Shown piece by piece: positions 46,604-55,404 of a stretch of 64,000 bases of DNA. Numbering within the stretch: position 1 is the stretch's first letter; every line of letters starts with the position of its first letter. A program made the translations under genes and the position numbers. The stretch is from NCBI RefSeq assembly GCF_036345155.1, contig NZ_CP107772.1:9548001-9612000 (forward strand), written 5' to 3'. The notes under the pieces are model-generated. The model searched no databases, was not told where the DNA came from, and saw only the letters and a list, made by a program, of their open reading frames with translations. The stretch is from Streptomyces sp. NBC_00582 (GTDB lineage Bacteria; Actinomycetota; Actinomycetes; Streptomycetales; Streptomycetaceae).

Positions 46604-47698
46604 TCAGTACCGCAGGACGCCCGCGATGCCCGCCTCGTTCCCCAGGGTGCCGTCCGGTACGAAGCGCACGTCGGCGCCCGTCTCCAGACACTGCTCGACG
46701 ATCTCGTCCACGATGTCCTCGCGGGCGTCGAGGTCGCCGCTCAGGGCCGGGATCAGATGGTCGCCGTCGTCGCGCACGGTCACCCGGTAGTTCTCCTCGA
46801 CGGCCAGCAGCCGGATCCGGGCTTCCCGGGCGTTCTGCCACACCTCGTCGACACCGGCCGCGAACTCCTTGCGGCCGAGGGCCGATTCGAGCGCGCGGCT
46901 GACCGTGTCGACGCTTCTGCGGGCCTCGGCGGCGACCATCGGCCGTACCGCCTGCCACACCGCGTCCGGGGTGCCGTGCGAGAGCCCGCCGTGCGGGACG
47001 TGCACCGCGGCCCGGGTGACGGTGCCGATCTCGTCGAGCGCCGAGAGGGCGGCCTGATCACCGGTGACGTACAGGGGGCGCGGGGCGAGGCGCAGCAGTC
47101 GGTTCATCGCGGTGTCGGCGTCGCGCAGGAAGTGGCGGGTGCCCTCGTCGCGGAACGTGCTGGGCATGTCCCCGATCTGCTCCTGGCGTTCGGCGTCGAA
47201 GTTCTCCTGCCGGTGGATCAGCGGGAAGCCGCCGATGTCCTCCTCGACGACCCGGTCCGGCCCGCCGCTCCACAGGGTGACGCGGTCCGCGGAGACCGAC
47301 AGCACCCAGTACGGGCGCCCGGCGGCCTGCGCGGAGACCAGGTTGCGGGTGAGGAAGGTGTCCGAGAGCACGACCCGCTCGGGCACCGGACGGGACAGCG
47401 ACCACACCTGGTGCTCGCCGGGAGCGGCGAAGATCACCAGCCCGTCCTCGGTGTACGTCAGGTCGACCTCGGCCAGGGCCCGGTCGAGCTGCTCGGCGAC
47501 ATCGGCGCGCCGCTCACGGGTGACGGCCGGGTCGGCCTCCAGCTGTTTCTTCGCCTCGGCCACGACATTGCGCAGCCGGACCCGGTCCTGGGCGTTGTCC
47601 GGCTCCCTGCGGTGCGTCGGGGTCAGCACGGAGACCGCGGGATAGGGGCGCGGGCGGCGCAGTTCGGAGAGGGTCGCGGGGCTGAGTGCGTGCTCCAT
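46604..47698 (-). CDS. BaeRF (bacterial archaeo-eukaryotic release factor-like) domain protein
   Basis: 364 residues from ATG 47698 (MEHALSPATL), the more probable of two in-frame ATGs. The pattern PYPAVSVLTPTHRREPDNAQ, DGLVIFAAPGEHQVWSLSRP, LSVSADRVTLWSG and LALEENYRVTV-like VEENYRVTVRDDGDHLIPAL resembles the BaeRF family 3, distant relatives of eukaryotic eRF1. Such proteins are proposed to act at the ribosome in translation stress or rescue. It lacks any catalytic GGQ motif that I can find. Confidence 0.7.
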   Translation of the reverse strand: MEHALSPATLSELRRPRPYPAVSVLTPTHRREPDNAQDRVRLRNVVAEAKKQLEADPAVTRERRADVAEQLDRALAEVDLTYTEDGLVIFAAPGEHQVWSLSRPVPERVVLSDTFLTRNLVSAQAAGRPYWVLSVSADRVTLWSGGPDRVVEEDIGGFPLIHRQENFDAERQEQIGDMPSTFRDEGTRHFLRDADTAMNRLLRLAPRPLYVTGDQAALSALDEIGTVTRAAVHVPHGGLSHGTPDAVWQAVRPMVAAEARRSVDTVSRALESALGRKEFAAGVDEVWQNAREARIRLLAVEENYRVTVRDDGDHLIPALSGDLDAREDIVDEIVEQCLETGADVRFVPDGTLGNEAGIAGVLRY

Positions 47699-47896
47699 AT
47701 GAGCACCATAGGACCGATTCACCTATAGGGCATTCGGGGTAACCGGCGCAAAGCCGTCGGCAGACCCTCCCGTTGGGCGCCATCACGGCATCTCCCGGGG
47801 AGCCTCCCGGATTTCCTCGTCGTACGACGGTGACGACGGCCCCGGCCGCCGGTTACCGTACGCGTCAGTAACCGGGACGTACCGCAGGAGGCACCC

Positions 47897-48667
47897 ATGC
47901 CGCAGCTCGAAGTCGCCGGCGCGACGCTGACGTACGACGACGAGGGACCGCGCGACGGCGGCGGGACGCCCCTGGTCTTCGTGCACGGCTGGACGGCGAA
48001 CCGGCACCGCTGGGACCACCAGATCGCCCACTTCGCCGAGAAGCGGCGGGTGGTCCGCCTCGACCTGCGCGGGCACGGCGAGAGCGGCGGGGCCGGGGTG
48101 AGGACGGTGGCCGAGCTGGCGCAGGACCTGATCGCCCTCCTCGACCACCTCAAGATCGAGCGGTGCGTCCTGATCGGCCACTCGATGGGCGGGATGATCG
48201 CGCAGACCGTCGCCCTCTCCCACCCCGGGCGGGTGGAGCGCATGGTGCTGGTGAACTCCATCGCCCGGATGACGTACAGCCGGGGCCGCGGTCTGCTGAT
48301 GGGCGTCTCCACCCTGGTCCCCTTCAAGCTGTTCGTCGCCGCCAACATCCAGCGCGCCTTCGCCCCCGGATACCCCCGCGAGGAGATCCGCGCGTACGTC
48401 AGGTCCTCGGCCGGCACCCCGCGCGAGGTCGTCATGACGCTGTACGGCGCCATGCGGGCCTTCGACGTCCTGGACCGGGTGGGGGAGATCCAGGCACCCA
48501 CCCTCATGATCCACGGCTACCACGACATCCAGCTCCCCGTGGGACAGATGCTCCGGATGGCGAAGGCGTACCCCGACGCCACGGTGCGCATCCTGGACGC
48601 AGGTCATGAACTCCCCGTGGAGAAGCCGGCCGAGCTGACGGCGGCGATCGACACGTTCGTGAGCTGA
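47897..48667 (+). CDS. Alpha/beta hydrolase
   Basis: 256 residues from ATG 47897 with CAGGAGG upstream. The fold is evident from LVFVHGWTANRHRWD (oxyanion HGW), LDLRGHGESG, the nucleophile elbow IGHSMGGM with Ser96, HGYHDIQLPV (acid) and LDAGHELPVEKP (His). It is typical of esterases, haloperoxidases or meta-cleavage hydrolases; substrate unknown. Single gene, divergent from the BaeRF gene. Confidence 0.88.
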   Translation: MPQLEVAGATLTYDDEGPRDGGGTPLVFVHGWTANRHRWDHQIAHFAEKRRVVRLDLRGHGESGGAGVRTVAELAQDLIALLDHLKIERCVLIGHSMGGMIAQTVALSHPGRVERMVLVNSIARMTYSRGRGLLMGVSTLVPFKLFVAANIQRAFAPGYPREEIRAYVRSSAGTPREVVMTLYGAMRAFDVLDRVGEIQAPTLMIHGYHDIQLPVGQMLRMAKAYPDATVRILDAGHELPVEKPAELTAAIDTFVS

Positions 48668-48696
48668 ACCGGCGTACCCGTGTGCCGGTCCGGGCG

Positions 48697-50160
48697 TCAG
48701 CCGAAGGCGTCCGGATCCGCCGCCGCCCAGTCCGCCGCCCAGCCGGCGGGCGGTCCGGCCGCCAGGGCACCCGGCTCCAGCCACTCGTACAGATCGGCGT
48801 AGGAGAGCGCCGTTCCGGCGTCGGTACGGCGCAGCAGATGCCCGGGGGTGAGCCCGCCCGGATCCCGTACGCCCAGCGCGGCCATGATCCGGACGGCGCT
48901 GCGGACCGTCGCCCGCTGGTAGTGGCGCACCCGCCGCGCCTTGTCGCCGACGTGCAGGGCCCACACCCGCGCGGGGTCCTGGGTGGCGACGCCCACCGGG
49001 CAGGTGCCGGTGTGGCAGCGGCCGGCCCCGACACAGCCGACGGCGCTCATCATCGCGCGGGCCGCGTTGGTGTAGTCGGCGCCCTGCGCGAGCCGACGGA
49101 CGATGTCCGCGCCGGTGGCGATCCCGCCGCTCGCGCCGATCCGGATCCGGTCCCTGAGGCCGGTGCCGACGAGCGCGTTGTGCACGGTGATCAGCGCCTC
49201 GGTGAGCGGCATCCCCGGCCGGCCCGCGAACCCCGGCGGTCCCGCGCCCGTGCCGCCCTCCGCCCCGTCCACCACCACGAAGTCGGGCGTCACGCCCTCC
49301 GCGAGCATCGCCTTGCACACCGCGAGGAACTGCCGCCGCGAGCGCACGCACAGCTTGAACCCGGTCGGCTTGCCGCCCGCGAGCTCCCGCATCCGGGCCA
49401 GGAACAGCACCAGTTCACGCGGCGTCGAGAACACCCGGTGACACGGCGGCGAGATCACCGCCCGGCCCTTTGGCACACCCCGTTCCCGCGCGATCTCCGC
49501 GCTCACCTTGGCCCCCGGCAGCATCCCGCCGCCGCCCGGAGCGGCCCCCTGCGACAGCTTCAGCGACACGCACTTCACCTCGGGCAGCGCCGCCCGGTCC
49601 GCGAACTCGCGCTGCTCGAAACCGCCGTCGGGCGTACGGCAGCCGAAGTAGCCCGAACCGATCTCCCAGACGAGGTCCCCGCCCCCGCGCAGATGATGGT
49701 CCGACAGCCCGCCCTCCCCGGTGTCCTGCGCGAAACGGCCCAGCGCCGCACCCCGGCCGAGAGCGAGGACCGCACGGGAGGACAGCGCCCCGAAGCTCAG
49801 CGCGGACACGTTCAGCAGCGCCATGTCGTACGGCAGTCTGCAGTCGGGTCCGCCCACGCGCACCCTCGGCTCCTCCTCGGGCGGCGGGAGCGGACCCGCC
49901 GACGGCGCGAAGAACTCCTCCCCCTCCCGGGCGCCGGCGACCGGGCGCGCCGCTTCCCGTACGGGGTGGCCCAGACGGCCGACGAGGGGATGGTTGCGCA
50001 ACAGCGCCCGCCGGCGCTGGAGCATGTCCCACGCGCCCAGGAGGCCCAGGGCGAGCAGTGGGCCCGCCGCCCACCACCACCGGGCGGACACGGTGGACGA
50101 CGCGGTCAGCGCCCCGGCCGCGCCGAGGACGACGAGCAGCCACGGCGCGTAGCGGCGCAC
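48697..50160 (-). CDS. FMN-binding glutamate synthase-family protein, membrane-anchored
   Basis: 487 residues. Two N-terminal hydrophobic helices (WLLVVLGAAGALTASS and WWWAAGPLLALGLLGAW) precede the FMN-binding TIM barrel of glutamate synthase large subunit: NVSALSFGALSSRAVLALGR, GGEGGTG-type VVDGAEGGTGAGPPGFA, RIRIGASGGIATGADIVRRL and the 3Fe-4S-like Cys cluster GCVGAGRCHTGTCPVGVATQ. The amidotransferase and glucan-like domains of full GltB are absent, so it is a stand-alone enzyme of the family. True role unknown; it may use ammonia or other acceptors. It follows the aminopeptidase gene in the same direction with a one-base gap, so the two may be coupled. Confidence 0.85.
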   Translation of the reverse strand: MRRYAPWLLVVLGAAGALTASSTVSARWWWAAGPLLALGLLGAWDMLQRRRALLRNHPLVGRLGHPVREAARPVAGAREGEEFFAPSAGPLPPPEEEPRVRVGGPDCRLPYDMALLNVSALSFGALSSRAVLALGRGAALGRFAQDTGEGGLSDHHLRGGGDLVWEIGSGYFGCRTPDGGFEQREFADRAALPEVKCVSLKLSQGAAPGGGGMLPGAKVSAEIARERGVPKGRAVISPPCHRVFSTPRELVLFLARMRELAGGKPTGFKLCVRSRRQFLAVCKAMLAEGVTPDFVVVDGAEGGTGAGPPGFAGRPGMPLTEALITVHNALVGTGLRDRIRIGASGGIATGADIVRRLAQGADYTNAARAMMSAVGCVGAGRCHTGTCPVGVATQDPARVWALHVGDKARRVRHYQRATVRSAVRIMAALGVRDPGGLTPGHLLRRTDAGTALSYADLYEWLEPGALAAGPPAGWAADWAAADPDAFG

Positions 50161-51804
50161 TCAGCCGCCGTCCTCGTCGGACAGGCAGGAACTGCCGCTG
50201 CGCGGGAGGGAGCCGTAGAGCAAAAAGTCGTCGACCTTGCGGTGCACGCACTTGGAGGAGCCGTATCCGGTGTGGCCCTCGCCCCGGTTGTCGAGCACCA
50301 CGGCCGAGTCGCCGAGCCGCTCCGCGGTCTCCGTGGTCCAGCGGTACGGGGTCGCCGGGTCCCCACGGGTGCCGACGAGCAGCATCTTCGGCGTGTCGAG
50401 GTCCTTGACCCTCTCGCGGATGAAGTCCGTGCCCGGGGGGCGGCCGTAGCAGAGGAGGACCTCGGACAGGCGGTAGCGGCCGAAGACGGGGGACGCCTTG
50501 TCGTACGCGGCGCGCAGCCGCGGGAGGTCCGCGGTCAGCCGCTCGGCGGTGGGGCGGTCGGGGTCGTCGGCGCAGTTGATCGCCATGTAGGCCGCCGGGA
50601 GGTTGTCGAGGGGGACGTCCCCGGCGTCGACGAGCGGACTGGGGGAGGGGGCGCCTTGCGAGGCGCGGGTCCGGGTGGGCGTCGGGGCACGGGCCGGGCC
50701 GGCCGGGCGGTCGCCGGCGTGGGTCGGAAGGGTGAGGCCGCCGTTGGTGAAGGCCGCCACCCCGGAGGCGTCGCCGTCCTCGACGAGCCGGGCGAGGGCC
50801 CGTTCCAGTGAGGGCCACAGCTCCTTGCCGTACAGGCCCTGGCCGAGGGCGGCCACCAGGTCCTGTCCGGTGAACTCGTCGCCGAAGTCCGTCGGCAGCG
50901 GATCCTCGTCGAGCGAGTGGACCGTCCGGACGACCTCCTCACGGGCGGTCCGCGCGTCCGTGCCGAACGGGCAGGCGATGTCCTTCACGCACCAGTCGAC
51001 GAAGTCCTCCAGAGCCACCTGCTGGCCCCGGGCGCCCGCGAGTCCCTGCTCGGTGAGCGGCTCGGTGAGGGTGTCGACGCCGTCGAGGACCACCCGGCCG
51101 ACCTTGTCGGGGAACCGTGCCGCGTAGACGGCGCCCAACCGGGTGCCGTAGGAGAAGCCGAGGTAGTTGAGCTTCTTGTCGCCCAGCGCCTGCCGTAGGA
51201 CGTCCATGTCCCGCGCCGCGTCGACCGTGCCGATGTGGGTCAGGACGGGGCCGGAGTGGTCGTCGCAGTCGGCGGCCGTCTTCTTGAGCTTCGCCAGCAG
51301 CGCCCGGGGATCGTCGAGCGCCGAGCCGCCGTCCAGGGCGTCGAGTCCCTCGTCCTCGCCGGTGTCCCCGCAGCTCACGGGCGAGGAACGGCCGACGCCC
51401 CGGGGGTCGAAGGACACGACGTCGTAGCCGTCGGTGAGCTCCAGGAAGTCCTTGCCGCTGTAGGCGAGCCCGGGAACGCCGGCCCCGCCGGGGCCGCCGA
51501 AGTTCAGCAGCACCGAGCCCTTCTTGTCGCCGGTGGCCCGGTAGCGGGCGAGGGCCAGGTCGAGGCTGCCCTTCTCGGGGTGGGCGTAGTCGAGCGGCAC
51601 CGTGACCTTGCCGCACTGGAGGTCCTCGGGCACGCTGTCGAGGACGCAGACCGACCAGGAGATCTTCTGCTCGTAGTACCGGTCGAGGTCGGACCCGTCG
51701 TCCCCGGCCGCCGCGACGGCCGTCGGCAGCGCCGTCCCCAGCAGGGTGAGCGCGGCGCCCGTGGCGAGCGCGCGGCGGCGCCGCGTCGACAGCATGGCCA
51801 GCAT
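50161..51804 (-). CDS. Secreted tripeptidyl aminopeptidase-like alpha/beta hydrolase
   Basis: 547 residues from ATG 51804, with GGAGG just upstream; the frame is open further 5' but that part is a shadow. A signal peptide (RRRRALATGAALTLLGTALP) is followed by the proteinase S33 fold: VLLNFGGPGGAGVPG (oxyanion HGGPG-like, here FGGPGG), FDPRGVGRSSPVSCGD, the nucleophile LGFSYGTRLGAVYA, and C-terminal RGDPATPYRWT and GEGHTGYGSSKCVH with the acid and His. Streptomyces Tap/SlpD-type enzymes remove tripeptides from the N-termini of secreted proteins. Cys pairs (CVLDSV...CGKV and others) suggest extracellular folding. Confidence 0.9.
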   Translation of the reverse strand: MLAMLSTRRRRALATGAALTLLGTALPTAVAAAGDDGSDLDRYYEQKISWSVCVLDSVPEDLQCGKVTVPLDYAHPEKGSLDLALARYRATGDKKGSVLLNFGGPGGAGVPGLAYSGKDFLELTDGYDVVSFDPRGVGRSSPVSCGDTGEDEGLDALDGGSALDDPRALLAKLKKTAADCDDHSGPVLTHIGTVDAARDMDVLRQALGDKKLNYLGFSYGTRLGAVYAARFPDKVGRVVLDGVDTLTEPLTEQGLAGARGQQVALEDFVDWCVKDIACPFGTDARTAREEVVRTVHSLDEDPLPTDFGDEFTGQDLVAALGQGLYGKELWPSLERALARLVEDGDASGVAAFTNGGLTLPTHAGDRPAGPARAPTPTRTRASQGAPSPSPLVDAGDVPLDNLPAAYMAINCADDPDRPTAERLTADLPRLRAAYDKASPVFGRYRLSEVLLCYGRPPGTDFIRERVKDLDTPKMLLVGTRGDPATPYRWTTETAERLGDSAVVLDNRGEGHTGYGSSKCVHRKVDDFLLYGSLPRSGSSCLSDEDGG

Positions 51805-52059
51805 CGATGCCTCCAGAAACGGACCGCAGCGGACCGGGAACGGGCGTCCCGGATCACGATAGGCGGCCTGCGGAAGCCTCGCCTCCGGACGGGCGGCGGC
51901 CCGGCGCGAGGACGCGCGGCACCCGTGTCCGGGGCGTGAGGCCGTTCGACCGGGGGCGCCCGATGGGGTGAATGACGGATTGGGCATAACTCGTTCGGTT
52001 CGCCCGCGTTTTACCTGGTGCGGGTGAGTGCCCGCGACATGTATGGAAGGCAGGGACCC

Positions 52060-52773
52060 ATGAGACGGGCTACCCGAAACGGTGTGCTCGCCGTAGCAGC
52101 AGCCTCCGGCGCGATGGCCGCCGTGACGATGCCGGCGGCGTTCGCCGACTCCTCCGCCGCCGGTACCGCGGCCGGATCTCCCGGTGTGGCCTCCGGCAAC
52201 GGCGTGCAGCTGCCGGTGCACCTCCCGGTCAATCTCTGCGGCAACACCGTGAACGTGGTGGGCTTGCTGAACCCGGCGTTCGGCAACACCTGTGCCAACA
52301 AGAGCGCCGAGCCGAAGCACGCGCCGGGCTCCGGGGCGGGGGCGCGGACGACGACGGCCGACTCGCCCGGCGCGGTCTCCGGCAACGGGGTGCAGGCACC
52401 GGTCGACCTGCCTCTCAACGCCGGCGGGAACAGCGTGGACGTCGTCGGGGCCCTGAACCCGGCGTTCGGCAACACGTCGGTGAACGGCCCGGTCGACAAG
52501 CCCCACCACCCGGCGCATCCCGGCCGTCCGAGCACGCCGGTGCCGCCCGTGCGCCAGCCGTCGGCCCCCGAGCCCGAGCCCCAGCGCCCGGCCCCGGGCA
52601 GGAAGACCGTGCCGCACGCCCGTGCGCCCCAGACCCCGGCATCCGAGCCGACCGTGTCCTCGCTCGCCCAGACGGGTGCCGACGCGACCGTGCCCGCCGT
52701 CGCCGGCAGCGCGGCGCTGGTCCTGGCCGGTGCGGTCCTCTACCGTCGCTTCCGCCCGGGCGCGCGGGTCTGA
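52060..52773 (+). CDS. Long chaplin with two chaplin domains and a sortase signal
   Basis: 237 residues from ATG 52060; GGAAGG lies about 14 bases upstream. A signal peptide (~1-29, ending TMPAAFA) is followed by two chaplin domains: residues ~40-80 (SGNGVQLPVHLPVNLCGNTV, NVVGLLNPAFGNTC) and ~102-141 (SGNGVQAPVDLPLNAGGNSV, DVVGALNPAFGNTS). Domain 1 has the disulphide Cys60/Cys78; in domain 2 both positions are Ala121 and Ser140. A Pro-rich linker leads to LAQTG (202-206), a hydrophobic helix and a basic tail, the signal for sortase anchoring to peptidoglycan. Long chaplins coat aerial hyphae with amyloid-like rodlets. Which chp gene it is cannot be told. Confidence 0.93.
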   Translation: MRRATRNGVLAVAAASGAMAAVTMPAAFADSSAAGTAAGSPGVASGNGVQLPVHLPVNLCGNTVNVVGLLNPAFGNTCANKSAEPKHAPGSGAGARTTTADSPGAVSGNGVQAPVDLPLNAGGNSVDVVGALNPAFGNTSVNGPVDKPHHPAHPGRPSTPVPPVRQPSAPEPEPQRPAPGRKTVPHARAPQTPASEPTVSSLAQTGADATVPAVAGSAALVLAGAVLYRRFRPGARV

Positions 52774-52864
52774 CCCCGCCCCCTTTCGCCCGGCCGAACC
52801 GCAGGCCCCCGCCCCACGGGGACCTGCGGCGGGCACCGGATCCCTCCGCGCCCGGCGCGACGCC

Positions 52865-53617
52865 TCAGGAGCAGGTGCGGACCGCCGTTTCCCAGGCCCG
52901 CGGACTGCGGTGGTGGTTCTCGTGCCCCGCGGCGAGCACCTGACGCAGTTCCGCGAGGTGCCGGGTGCCCGCCGGCAGCTCCAGCCGGTCGAGGAGTGCC
53001 AGCGCCGCGATCGGCTCCAGATCGCCGTAGACGTCGTGATAGCTCGCCCGGAGGGCCGTGAACAGGGCCGGGTGCAGGGCGGGCAGCCGCACGGCGGTGC
53101 GGTAGGCGGGCTCCTTCACCGGCCAGGGCACCGGCCCCGAACACTCCAGGACCCTACGGGCCCGGCGGAGCAGGGCTTTCGAGGGGGCGGCCACCACCCG
53201 CTCGATGTCGTCGCCGAGCACCTCGGCGAACGCCGTCGCGGCCGTCCCGCGGTCCTCGAACCAGTCGACCCACAACGCATGGGTGAGAGTCTCGGCGTCC
53301 GCTTCCGCCTCCAGCCGCCGACGGTAGCCGCCCCACAGCGCATCGGCGGGCAGCGGGCCCTGCGCACCCCGGTCGGCGAAGCGCATCTCGCACGTCACCC
53401 AGTACGCGTCCAGGAGGTCCAGCAACCCGAAGGCGAGCCGGACCCGGTCGGCCGCGGGCAGGTCCTCCTCGAACACGTCGCCGGCACAGGCGTGCGCCAC
53501 CTCGTCGGCCGTGAGCAGCGCGCCCGGTGCCTCGGCGCTCACCCACTCCTCGCGCACCCGGCTGACCCCCTGATCCGCCAGCCACCGCCGCGCCGCCTCC
53601 CTGTCCTGATGCTCCAT
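52865..53617 (-). CDS. Conserved hypothetical protein
   Basis: 250 residues from ATG 53617. The protein looks soluble and mainly helical, with WVTCEMRFADRGAQ, WVDWFEDRGTAATAFAEVLG and LHPALFTALRASYHDVYGDL as recognisable blocks but no domain I can name. Single gene, divergent from the acetyltransferase. Confidence 0.75.
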   Translation of the reverse strand: MEHQDREAARRWLADQGVSRVREEWVSAEAPGALLTADEVAHACAGDVFEEDLPAADRVRLAFGLLDLLDAYWVTCEMRFADRGAQGPLPADALWGGYRRRLEAEADAETLTHALWVDWFEDRGTAATAFAEVLGDDIERVVAAPSKALLRRARRVLECSGPVPWPVKEPAYRTAVRLPALHPALFTALRASYHDVYGDLEPIAALALLDRLELPAGTRHLAELRQVLAAGHENHHRSPRAWETAVRTCS

Positions 53618-53709
53618 GCCGGGAGTGTCCCGGACGCGCGTACGGCCCCGGTGGGTCCGGTGCCGTTAATTCCGTTGTGGGGCGGGCGCCGGGATGCTGG
53701 AGTGGCCGT

Positions 53710-54486
53710 ATGGATCATGCCGCGGTACTCGCCCTGTACGACCGGGACATGCGCGAAGGCGCCCGGCCCGAGAGCTCCGACGCCCGGGTCGAACGGACCG
53801 GGGGCGTGGTGCGCCACGTCGGCGGCGAGGGCGGCTGGAACGGCGTCCTCTGGTCGGACCTGGACGCCCCGGACGCCGACGCGGCGATCGCCGCCCAGGT
53901 CGCCTACTTCTCCGGGCGCGGCGCGGAGTTCGAGTGGAAGCACTACGGCCATGACCGGCCCGCCGACCTGGGGCGACGGCTCGCGGCCGCCGGGTTCACG
54001 GCCGAGCCCGAGGAGACCCTGATGATCGGCGAGACGACCGGCCAGCTCGTCGACGCGCCGCCGCCCCGGGGCGTCCGGATCGTGCCGGTGACGGACCGGG
54101 CGGGCGTCGAGCTCATGGTCGCGGCCAACGAGAAGGCCTTCGGCCGTGACGGCTCCTTCCTGCGGGACCTCGTGCTCGCCCGGCTCACCGCCGCCCCGGA
54201 CACGATCGTGGCGCTGGTCGCCCTCGCCGGGGACGAACCGGTGAGCTCGGCGCGGATGGAACTCGTCCCCGGCACCCGCTTCGCCGGTCTGTGGGGCGGC
54301 GGCACCGATCCGGCCTGGCGCGGCCGCGGCATCTACCGCGCCCTGATCGCCCACCGCGCCCGCATCGCCACCGAGCGCGGCTACCGCTACCTCCAGGTCG
54401 ACGCCTCCGACCAGAGCCGGCCCATCCTCGAACGCCTCGGTTTCGCCGCGCTCAGCACCACCACGCCGTACCTCTACACGCCGTAG
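53710..54486 (+). CDS. GNAT-family N-acetyltransferase
   Basis: 258 residues from ATG 53710. The C-terminal half carries the GNAT core: VALVALAGDEPVSSARMELV, the acetyl-CoA pyrophosphate-binding loop in GTDPAWRGRGIYRALIAHRA (Q/RxxGxG/A) and YLQVDASDQSRPILERLGFA. The N-terminal ~130 residues are a poorly conserved second GNAT-like lobe. It acetylates an amine on an unknown acceptor. It converges on the TetR gene with 18 bases between. Confidence 0.85.
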   Translation: MDHAAVLALYDRDMREGARPESSDARVERTGGVVRHVGGEGGWNGVLWSDLDAPDADAAIAAQVAYFSGRGAEFEWKHYGHDRPADLGRRLAAAGFTAEPEETLMIGETTGQLVDAPPPRGVRIVPVTDRAGVELMVAANEKAFGRDGSFLRDLVLARLTAAPDTIVALVALAGDEPVSSARMELVPGTRFAGLWGGGTDPAWRGRGIYRALIAHRARIATERGYRYLQVDASDQSRPILERLGFAALSTTTPYLYTP

Positions 54487-54504
54487 CCGCCCCGGAGGCT
54501 GGTC

Positions 54505-55212
54505 TCAGGCCAGTCCGAAGGCGTCCGCCAGCAGTCCGATCTGGGCCGTGAGCAGCGTGGCCCCGTCGTGTCCCATGCCCTCGAACTGGCCGGACACCTC
54601 CAGACCCACGGCGCCGTGCATGTGCGTCCAGCCCAGCACGGCGCCCGCCAGGGCGACGCCCTCCGCGCCGGCGGGCACCCGCGTACGCGCCCACCCGGCC
54701 ACCGCCGTGTCCCGCGCCGCCCACTCCGTCATCTGGGCCACCACCGGCCGCACCGAGGCCGTCGGCTCCGCCTGCGCGAACGCCGGCAGGAACGGGCCCA
54801 GCACCGCGCGGGCGCTGTCCAGCGTGTCCGCGGGAGCGGTGTAACCGGGCACCGGAGTGCCCTGGATGAGCAGATAGCGGTGCGGCTCGGCCACGGCCCA
54901 CTCACGGCAGGCCGCGCCCAGTGCCTGGAGCCGCGCGCGGGGCGAGGTCCCCTCGGGAAGCGCCCCGGCCGCCGCCGTGGCGGCCCCCGCCAGATCGGCG
55001 TACGCGTCCCGGATCAGGTCCGTCAGCAGCGCGTCCCGGCTGTCGAAGTACCGGTAGAGCGCCGGACCCGACAGGCCGACCTCCTTCGCGATCCGGGTCA
55101 GCGCCACGGCCCCCGTGCCGCCCTCGGCGAGCTGCCGGAGCGCGATGTCCTTGATCTCCGCCCGCGTCTGCTCGCGATACCGCGCCCTCGGGCTCTGCGC
55201 ACTGCCGGCCAC
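54505..55212 (-). CDS. TetR-family regulator
   Basis: 235 residues from GTG 55212, preceded by AGAGGAG; the open frame beyond has no signal. The HTH is DIALRQLAEGGTGAVALTRI, AKEVGLSGPALYRYFDSRDA. The C-terminal domain with WAVAEPHRYLLIQGTPVPGY is the type found in TetR proteins paired with a divergent dehydrogenase or NAD(P)-binding gene. Here the divergent partner is the gene at 56818-57777, now separated by an insertion sequence. The palindrome at 55325-55341 in the shared promoter region is its likely operator. Confidence 0.87.
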   Translation of the reverse strand: MAGSAQSPRARYREQTRAEIKDIALRQLAEGGTGAVALTRIAKEVGLSGPALYRYFDSRDALLTDLIRDAYADLAGAATAAAGALPEGTSPRARLQALGAACREWAVAEPHRYLLIQGTPVPGYTAPADTLDSARAVLGPFLPAFAQAEPTASVRPVVAQMTEWAARDTAVAGWARTRVPAGAEGVALAGAVLGWTHMHGAVGLEVSGQFEGMGHDGATLLTAQIGLLADAFGLA

Positions 55213-55324
55213 CGGCGCTCCTCTCTCCCGCACGGCCGTACCACGGCAGCCGTGTTCCCGCGTTCCTGGTGACACACCTTAACGAAAGGCCGGGCCTCCC
55301 CCTGTTGCTATGAATCATCGCGAG

Positions 55325-55341
55325 AGTTACAGTCTCTAACT
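55325..55341. promoter_or_regulatory. Likely operator of the adjacent TetR regulator
   Basis: AGTTACAGTCTCTAACT: arms AGTTA and TAACT with a 7-base spacer, 113 bases before the TetR GTG. It would lie in the divergent promoter if the IS element were removed. Confidence 0.65.
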
Positions 55342-55404
55342 GTTGCGACTGGTCATCAGAACCGAATGGCCGGACATCCAGCGAAAGGAATCTCAATGAT
55401 CGCG

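Noticed and set aside
51805..52836. N-terminal extension of the tripeptidyl aminopeptidase frame
   Set aside because: It opposes the chaplin gene, lacks a signal, and the signal peptide plus GGAGG begin at 51804.
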